This document shows positions 26,354-32,620 of a stretch of DNA of 32,620 bases, in pieces. A program made the translations under genes and the position numbers. The notes under the pieces were generated by a model, which saw nothing but the letters and a program-made list of their open reading frames with translations, was not told the DNA's origin and searched no databases. Numbering within the stretch: the first letter of the stretch is position 1; every line of letters starts with the position of its first letter. The DNA comes from Asparagopsis taxiformis (lineage: Eukaryota; Rhodophyta; Florideophyceae; Bonnemaisoniales; Bonnemaisoniaceae): contig JALQPE010002672.1 of NCBI GenBank assembly GCA_030407315.1, positions 1-32,620 of the forward strand, written 5' to 3'.

Positions 26354-27848
26354 AAGGCCACGACGGCCCCCGAAAACGCACACGAGCGTCGAGTTAAGCG
26401 CACGCGTGCGCGACGTTGCACGATGCAACAAACGAAGGCGACGAGCCGCACGAACGAGAAGCGAAGGCACAACGAGTGGCCGGGACGTCCACCCTTGCGT
26501 TGGGGGGGCGCGATGCGTGCTAGAGCCGTCGCTCTTTTCTTTTCGACACCATACGTTGGTGGAGGCACGAGCGCCAACGAAAAATAGGACGACGAGTCCA
26601 CGCGCGGACGATTCACACGATGTGAAGAGCCACGACTGGCTCGACAGTGTTGTCCGTCCCACAGGCATCGATGACAACATCACGGGCCACGGACGGACAT
26701 CACGTCAGATTTTTCGCGCGAAAATTATTTTAGGGCCAACGGGCCATGGACGCACAGTACGAAAAATCGGGCCGACTACAGTGCGCTAACCTGGCCAAAT
26801 CTCGGGGCACGCGTGCCCCGAAAATTTCGTAATTTTGGCATGACGTGTGAGCCATCGTACGTCCCCGTGGACAACCGCTGACAACGAGTCGCATCGACCA
26901 ACGAGGTCAACGCCAACAGCTCGCGAGCTAACGGCAACGTAACGCCGGAAGGCGGAGAAACGACGTAGGACGGACGCGTCCCCGACGAAGATGGCAACGG
27001 CCTCATTACAAAACTTCACGCACGAAGCGGAACGAAGCTATACGCTAGCTGACGAACGAGACCAGCGGGTCTCAGCGCCCGAAGCGCGCGCGAAAAACGT
27101 GCGAAACGAATGAGCCAACGAGGCCGCAACGACGGACGGCGAACGAAGACGCTAACGCCTCGAATGCGATGCGACGGCAAACCGTTATCGCCACATCAAG
27201 GCACGACGCCGAACACGGTAGCCACGTACGGCAACCACGAAACGACACAACGGTGTCCTGCCACGCGGGCGATACGATCGACGCGCGAAAACGAAAAGCC
27301 CGCCGGCTATGCAAAACGACGCGAGCGAACCCAAAAGGGGTCGACCACGTACGGTCACGTAGATTAAATCGCGCATGTCCGCGTCGCAAACGAAGCAAGC
27401 TAACGAAGCTAGAATCCGTTCGAATTCGAAGGCGCACGCGCCACCGGCCACGTCGGCCAGGATACGAGCGCGTACGCGGACGTCGTAACGATAACGACGT
27501 ACCTCAACGGGTCGACCCCGCGGAACGAAATACGAATACACGACGGCGTACAAGCTGGCAGCCAACGTAAACGGCACAGCTGGAGGCAACGAGCCGACGG
27601 TGAACTGGCTCACGTAACAGCCTCAGACGCCCGAGGGCGTGCGAAACGACTTCGTCAATCGCGTCCCCGTCGGGCTCGCAAGTCGAATAAACGAAATTAC
27701 GCAACGGCGTAGAGGGCGAGCATTACGTATGCCCAGGTGCACGTCGCACCACATAACGGATGAGCTAACGAAACGCTCCTCGGACGCCGCGGCGAGCGAA
27801 CGACACCGCCACACGAAGCGGACTAGCGCAACGATTGCGCCACCGGCT
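26354..27848. other. Non-coding, CpG-rich part of the retrotransposon after pol
   Basis: No supported gene on either strand; the many open frames are by-products of high GC and few TA-containing stop codons. It contains TCGGGGCACGCGTGCCCCGA (26802-26821), a perfect 20-bp palindrome, and GTGGCCGGGACGTCCAC (26476-26492), a 17-mer that recurs at 31709-31725 in the same orientation, followed in both places by a G-run. Confidence 0.5.
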
Positions 27849-27989
27849 AACGTGAAGCCGCGGGAACGTGAAGCGCGACGGCGCTAACGGTGTTAACGGC
27901 TATACGAAAAGCCAAGCCCGCCGGCAAAGACGTTGCCAACGGAACCGCGACGCACCACGACGCACTGCCGCGTACACGCAACGGCGTGA

Positions 27990-28027
27990 AACGTCAAGCC
28001 AACTCACGCGCGAGTCGGCCTGACGTT
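27990..28027. other. Conserved 38-nt hairpin, unit 1
   Basis: AACGTCAAGCCAACTC pairs with GAGTCGGCCTGACGTT (14 of 16 positions by Watson-Crick) around ACGCGC. The unit-2 copy has the changes described in its own entry. Confidence 0.65.
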
Positions 28028-28357
28028 TAACGAATTCTCCGTCCAGCTCATCGGAGCAAAAATTAAAAGTGGCTCCGACGTGCTACGCGCGAAAGAGCTC
28101 GAACGCTCAACGATATGCGGTACCCAACGGGGTTAATCGCACAGGGCGCGACGGCGGAAACGATTTCCGAGTTAGTTACGAAATGATAACGCCACTGGCC
28201 AACGTGAAGCCGCGGGAACGTGAAGCCGCGGGAACGTGAAGCGCGACGGCGCTAATGACGTCAATGGCTATACGAAATGCCAAGCCCGCCGGCAACCACG
28301 TCATCAACGGAACCGCAACGTACTGCGACGAATTGCTGCGTACACGCCACGGCGTAG

Positions 28358-28395
28358 AACGTCAAACCGACTCACGTGCGAGTCGGTCTGACGTT
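28358..28395. other. Conserved 38-nt hairpin, unit 2
   Basis: AACGTCAAACCGACTC pairs with GAGTCGGTCTGACGTT (15 of 16) around ACGTGC. Compared with unit 1, G-C at the ninth position has become A-T on both sides together, and a mismatch at the twelfth position is a pair here. Confidence 0.65.
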
Positions 28396-28555
28396 CGATG
28401 AAAATTTTCACCTAGCTCATCGGAGCAAATTAAAATTAGCACCGACGTGCTACGCGCTAAAGAGCTCGAATGCTCAACGGAATTCGACACCCGACGGGGT
28501 TATCCGAACGAGAAACGACGGCGGAAACGATTTTCGAGTTAGTTACTAAATGATA

Positions 28556-28916
28556 CACACGCCAACGGGCTCTACGATCGAGGTTAACGTACCACTCGCA
28601 GTGAAAAGCCGCCGCTACGCGCCGCCGCTTTGCTGAATAGTTACGTGTGTTACGAACCTGCCAACGGGCACGCGCCGCCGCGAACTCGAAGCACGGGCTA
28701 CGTAAGCCATACGAAACCCGACGGGGTAGACGCCACAACAAAAAAAATTGTGGGGAGGGGCTTAACGATAACCCCTCCCCCGCTGCAGACGACCTGCCAA
28801 TACGTATTACGAAGCTCAACGGAGCCATGCGATTACGCAGAGAAACAAGACGAAAGTTTACGAAAGCAACACGATGCTAACAGCCTACGAGGCATACGTA
28901 CTAACCTAGGAACGAC
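28556..28916. other. Non-coding spacer before the leftward gene's 3' end
   Basis: CpG-rich, no supported gene. GGGGAGGGGC...GCCCCTCCCC-like strings at about 28752-28780 (TGTGGGGAGGGGCTTAACGATAACCCCTCCCC) form a short GC hairpin, a possible 3'-end or terminator-like structure for the convergent transcripts; this is speculative. Confidence 0.4.
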
Positions 28917-30065
28917 CTAGTAGCGACGCGAACGCTTGCTCGCAGGGTCATACGGACCAGGGCCTTCACCGCGGCTATCGTGGCTGCGGCTGCGACTGGG
29001 CTGAACGAAGCCCGGCGCGTACGGATCGACGGTCTGCGTGACTACGGGGGCTCGCTCGCGACGCGACGCGGGATCCCTAGCGTAAGGATCCGCAGTCCCG
29101 TGACTGCGCGTATCCGAAGGGCGCGCCGAAGCGGGGTCGCGTGGCAGGTACGCCGCTGCGTGACCATACCCGACGGGGTCGCCGAAGCCGCCGCCACTCG
29201 CAAATGCGTAGGGATCGTTACGACCGCCAACCGGCGGTGCGTAACCACGAGTCGCCGCGGCGAGACGTTCCGAAATCGCGCGCTCCGTTGCCAAGCGGGC
29301 AGTCAGGTCCAACGTCTGGGCTCTGAAATCTTCGGCTGCGCGAGCCACGGACGTAATGAGGGAACGAATAACCCAGCCGTCCGCACGAGGCGGAGCGGCC
29401 ATCGACGTACCGAGAAGCCGACGGGCATCCTCATCGGAGACGCGGTCGTCCAGGCTCACGAACCGTGGCGCGCGCTCGGCCGGCGTGGCCACATCCGGAC
29501 GACCGACGCGGGCAACGTTGCCCCCTCCCGTAGCCTCGCGTGGCACGATCTCTCGAGGATCCGGCGCACGCGGCGCTTCGTTTTGATGGCCACGACGGCC
29601 AGAACGCGTCCCTCGGGGGCGCTCGTTGCCCCCGAGGCCACCGAAATAACCGGTACGATTGCCACGACGGCGTTCGGAACGGGAAGCGACCCGCGGCACG
29701 TAAGCCCCATCGCTACGCACGGAGACGAACTCCTGGTTATCGCCGCTTGCGTAATCGGGACGTATAACCCGATACTCCGGCCCCAACGCAAGGGCGCCGC
29801 GAGCCTCAGCCAACGCGCTGGTAACGGAGACGAACGTATCGGAACCGTCCACCGGGATTGCACGAAGCATCTCGTAGTCGGCCAGGAAGTCCAACGTGGA
29901 CTCCGGCAGCAGGCACGCGCGCCCGAACACACGACGTTCCACGAACAGCGAGCATGCGAGCATCGCTGCGTGTTCGATATCCACGGCCATGAGGAAACGT
30001 TCCTTCACGGGGGCAGGCGCGTCCTTCACGGCATCGGTAAAATAATGCACCACGCGTGGTAGCAA
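28917..30065 (-). CDS. Antisense gene in the retrotransposon region, C-terminal segment
   Basis: A 382-codon leftward frame. Residues 1-110 look globular (LPRVVHYFTDAV, MAVDIEHAAMLACSLFVERR); the rest is Arg/Gly/Pro/Ser-rich (ERRRGNRTGYFGGLGGNERP, RSGRRGHQN) and ends in a Tyr/Asp/Pro-rich tail with DPYA repeats and KRSRRY. Such a layout, globular then basic-disordered, would fit a Gag-like RNA-binding protein, but no CCHC knuckle or known capsid motif is seen. The sense joins the preceding frame near 30058 (WIVH to LLPRVV). Stop TAG at 28919-28917. ACG-rich codons match pol, so it belongs to the same compositional island. Function unknown. Confidence 0.6.
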   Translation of the reverse strand: MLPRVVHYFTDAVKDAPAPVKERFLMAVDIEHAAMLACSLFVERRVFGRACLLPESTLDFLADYEMLRAIPVDGSDTFVSVTSALAEARGALALGPEYRVIRPDYASGDNQEFVSVRSDGAYVPRVASRSERRRGNRTGYFGGLGGNERPRGTRSGRRGHQNEAPRAPDPREIVPREATGGGNVARVGRPDVATPAERAPRFVSLDDRVSDEDARRLLGTSMAAPPRADGWVIRSLITSVARAAEDFRAQTLDLTARLATERAISERLAAATRGYAPPVGGRNDPYAFASGGGFGDPVGYGHAAAYLPRDPASARPSDTRSHGTADPYARDPASRRERAPVVTQTVDPYAPGFVQPSRSRSHDSRGEGPGPYDPASKRSRRY

Positions 30066-30455
30066 TGTGGACGATCCACGAGGATACGGGAAACTCCTCC
30101 ACTACTTCCGGCAACGGCGGGAAGTAGTGTTCGCTCGGGACGACCCACGGAGCCGACGCGTGCGACACGCGGTAGTCGTCCGCGTTCACGTGACGGAGCG
30201 CAAAATGGTCGTCGTACGACACCACGCTCTTGGAGATGACGCTCAACGAAAGAGCAGTCTTCCATTCGGCACGTTGCCTTTCGGAAAGTGTCCGCGGACA
30301 CACGAACACGGACGCGACCGTGATGAACGGCGGCTCCTCGGGCGTCCCCTTCCACAGGAACGCGTCCATGCGGTCAACGTAGATCGCGTCGTTGACGTCA
30401 CGCAACCACGAGCGGTCGCAACGTATCGACGCCGGGATCTGGTAACGTTCCGATC
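30058..30455 (-). CDS. Antisense gene, middle segment
   Basis: Coding character in this frame runs from about 30455 (ERYQIPASIRCDRSWLRDVND) to about 30058 (VVEEFPVSSWIVH), about 130 residues; the open frame itself extends past both ends. It looks globular, with W, F and Y at regular spacing (MDAFLWKGTPEEPPFITVASVFVC), which fits a folded capsid-like or enzymatic domain but matches nothing I know. Both neighbours in other frames continue it, so a single protein is likely. Confidence 0.55.
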
Positions 30456-31147
30456 CCGGCGGCCCGACGGCGAAACGATGCCCGGCTTACGCCCCCACGT
30501 ATCCTCGGCGGAACGCATGTAGTCGACAACCGCGCGGGCGTCCAGACGATCTTTTGCCAACGTGGCGAGATCGTCATCCGTAATGCCCACGCGGGGCAAC
30601 GCAGCCCACGCGTGGGTCAGGACGCCTACGTTGAGCGCCACACCGCCACGTGAGGCGGTGCCGACTGTCCCAACGGGGTCACCACCCTCCGGCGAGGGAT
30701 CCTGACGAGGAGAACGAGGCGAACCGTCACGACGAGGCACGCCCGTGCGGGCCGCCGCCACAGCACGACGCGAACGAGCGGCCGCTGCCATCGCGGCTAC
30801 GCCCCTCGATGGGGCCGCGACATCCGGGATGATGGGTGACGAATTCCCCGAGTCGGACGCCGTTGCGTCATCATCACGTGGGGCATCGGCCTTAGCAGCC
30901 TCGGCAGGCGTCACGGAAGCCACCAGGCGAGACGGAGCCATCGGGCGAGACGAAGAGGCGACGGCCTGAGGAGCAACGGCTTCTCCCGCCCTAACGGATG
31001 GGGCGGGAGCGACGGACGCTTCCGTCGCTGGCGGCGCACCGGCTCCGACGAGGGAGGGAGCGCCCCTGCGAAGGGTTTCCTCGCTCCACCTCCAGCAGAG
31101 CCGGCGGGCCGCGGAGTGTTAGCATCGGTACTACGAGTCGTAACCAT
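30455..31147 (-). CDS. Antisense gene, N-terminal segments
   Basis: ATG 31147-31145 begins MVTTRSTDANTPRPAGSAGGG. After a frame change near 31060 the sense continues in another frame (EASVAPAPSVRAGEAVAPQAVASSSRP), through an Ala/Pro/Ser-rich disordered region, to VGITDDDLATLAKDRLDARAVVDYM near 30560 and another change near 30455. Directly upstream of the ATG, in frame, a hydrophobic string (VALVVVLVAVVVIIVY) is encoded. If translation began further up, it would be a membrane segment, but the triplet-like DNA (GTCGT repeats) makes this uncertain. Total gene about 740 codons. Confidence 0.5.
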
Positions 31148-32390
31148 CGTGGTTACGCTGTACACGATAATTACGACGACTGCAACGAGCACGACGACGA
31201 GAGCCACGCGGGCTAGACGAAACAAGAGAACAAAATGAACGGAGGTAGTAGTACCCAGCGGGGGAAAGAGGTAAGGAAGAACGGGAAGGCAACGGCCTGG
31301 ATGACGATGGTGAGAGGAAGGGTGAGCGACGATCGCTATCACGTTAAGCCGCGGCTTAAATAACCTTCGGACGACCGTTGTCGTAATGCCCGCTGGCAGA
31401 TTCACGAAAGGGCCGCGGCCTACGCACGCATCGCGCTGAATTGAAGCACACCCGCGTGGTGGAATTGGACACTGCATTCGTTGCAGGGAAACGCCTAGCG
31501 AGGCATTGACGAACGATGCCAACGGGCGGGCCTCGATGATTACGAAAGAGCCGGAGCGCACGCGCGCGCTCCGGCGCCGTGGCGATTCGATCAGCCAACC
31601 GGGCCGCGTACGTTTCAACGAGATTCTTCGGGACAACTGCCACGTCCGCAGTTGTACCCGAAAAGGCGCCACAGCCCCGTGTCTCAGGCGCGTCCTGACG
31701 GGCCTCGCGTGGCCGGGACGTCCACGTGTGGGGGTGGGTCTGTGTAGTATACGTGGCAATTCCGAAATTGCAAAATATTTACGTTTTCCGCGGAATTCGA
31801 ATTTCGGCGGACACGACCGGCGACAGCAATGCACGAACATTGCGGGCGCATGCGCGCGCGCAACCGGCACACGTGTGCAACGAACCTACTGGCAACGACC
31901 AACGGACCAACGGGTCCCTACGTGTGACCCACAAGGTCCTTCCCATTCGGGGGACGTTACGAGCAGTGTTTACACTGTAAAGCGATGCCATCGTGGCTAC
32001 ATAGGTATTGGCATCGTGCCGGGAGGGAAAGGGGACAATTCATCGAACGAGCAACTGCTCTAGTCTACGACTGACTTCTACGTTTTACGTTTACGTTTGC
32101 CTAGCGAGGCTTCGTCTCCGTCGAGCTGCGTACTCCCTACCATCGCCGTACGTAAGGCTGATTGCGTGTAGTGCCTCCGGGCTTGGTTGAGAGCGCCTCC
32201 GGTGGACGTGCACCTCGTTTACCGAACGTAACCCTCACGAGGATTGTTGCGTCGTGACGCTCGTGTCTACTCGCTAGCCTACTCTACCTTTCTACCTAAA
32301 CATACAGTCAACCACCAGAGGGGGTGGACTGTTCGTTGTTTCGTTAAGGACAGCTGGTGTCCGTAGCTCGTACCAGCTATCTAGAACTAA
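31148..32390. other. Right end of the CpG-rich element, possible LTR region
   Basis: No supported gene. It holds a purine tract GGGAGGGAAAGGGGA (32020-32034), a candidate polypurine tract, and AGCTGGT...ACCAGCT (32351-32376) as a small inverted repeat. An LTR is expected here on either model of the element, but none can be delimited because the partner LTR is not in the window. CpG-rich composition ends near 32390. Confidence 0.4.
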
Positions 32391-32620
32391 CGTTGTTCCA
32401 CAGAAACATACTTACTGCAAAATTGGTACCAGGATCCACATGTTTGCATCTGGGGAAGAAAAGTCCAAGACTTTTTACCTATTGCGAAGACAACAATGAT
32501 GTAGAGGCACATTGGTGCAGCTTAAAACGTATTTATCTACTACCTCAATAACAGGCCAAGATGCGACTTTCTTGTGTACATATTATCAGTCAAAATGCTT
32601 CCGAAGTGTGCGGCAGATTT
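32391..32620. other. Flank of normal composition
   Basis: AT-richer DNA resembling the region left of 24.1 kb. No gene or repeat seen. Confidence 0.35.

Larger units (their letters stand above)
27849..28555 (+). repeat. 352-bp tandem duplication, two units
   Basis: Unit 1 begins AACGTGAAGCCGCGGG at 27849 and unit 2 at 28201. They are about 85 per cent alike to GAGTTAGTTAC near 28190 and 28545. Unit 2 has an extra 16-bp copy of GAAGCCGCGGGAACGT near its start. Each unit carries a 38-nt hairpin, annotated separately, and an AGCTCATCGGAGC...GC(T/A)CCGAC inverted motif. No coding role is apparent. Confidence 0.85.

Noticed and set aside
25888..26616. Long open frames opposite and overlapping pol
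   Set aside because: They are shadows of a CpG-rich gene, with Arg/Ser-rich biased composition and no motif.
28980..30062. 360-codon plus-strand open frame opposite the leftward gene
   Set aside because: Arg/Thr/Ala-rich composition typical of antisense shadow; the minus-strand frame has more natural composition and continues on both sides across frame changes.
31145..31230. Membrane anchor upstream of the antisense gene's ATG
   Set aside because: The hydrophobic string comes from GTC/GTT-repeat-like DNA and no upstream start codon with coding sense supports it.
32020..32034. Polypurine tract defining the start of a 3' LTR
   Set aside because: No partner LTR is in the window and no TG...CA terminal repeat could be matched, so the LTR was not annotated as such.
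1..32620. tRNA, rRNA or other known non-coding RNA genes
   Set aside because: None recognised by eye on either strand; a covariance-model search would be needed to exclude small ones.

Overview
This window looks like a gene-poor, repeat-rich stretch of a eukaryotic nuclear genome. It holds a tnp2/CACTA-type transposase, a chromodomain Ty3/gypsy pol gene, a protein-kinase fragment, a DUF676-type lipase relic and several satellites; there are no operons, ribosome-binding sites or tRNA/rRNA genes that I can recognise. Coding pieces are long and not obviously interrupted by GT-AG introns, which would suit a compact algal genome. A red alga is a guess only, and the sequence does not prove it.

Left part (1-9.4 kb). 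A frame-broken tnp2/Plavaka-like transposase runs rightward (1-2182). It meets, tail to tail, a leftward accessory gene (4542-2260) read in four overlapping frames, one junction of which sits on an in-phase A-AAA-AAG site inside a continuous leucine zipper. Next come three copies of a 165-bp multi-hairpin repeat and a 112-bp glycine-codon-rich tandem repeat. The most striking gene is at 6935-9404: a beta-class amino-methyltransferase (DPPY motif first, SAM-binding motif last) with an acidic insert and a long N-terminal region of unknown type. It is split over three frames, and its stop codon lies inside a palindrome of a repeat family (9396-9760) that reappears at 23.4-24.1 kb.

Middle part (9.8-24.1 kb). 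This is a graveyard of gene relics (a duplicated segment, a kinase fragment, a DUF676 lipase relic and a Glu/Lys-rich protein relic). Among them is a large palindrome-driven repeat complex (15.8-20.3 kb): 74-bp, 49-bp and 172-bp tandem arrays, then three ~1-kb higher-order repeats. These carry a 39-bp palindrome around a TTTTACC/GGTAAAA palindrome, and each copy also holds different private palindromes, one a perfect 90-bp inverted repeat. A 35-bp minisatellite ends in a 35-nt palindrome at 24.07 kb.

Right part (24.1-~32.4 kb). Composition changes sharply to CpG/ACG-rich DNA. A 5'-truncated but intact pol ORF (RNase H, integrase, chromodomain) lies on the plus strand. It is followed by ~2.5 kb of non-coding DNA with a 352-bp tandem duplication whose hairpin covaries, and then by a leftward ~740-codon gene of unknown function (31147-28917, several frames). 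This is either an antisense accessory gene of the retrotransposon or the gag end of an inverted second copy. Normal composition resumes near 32.39 kb.
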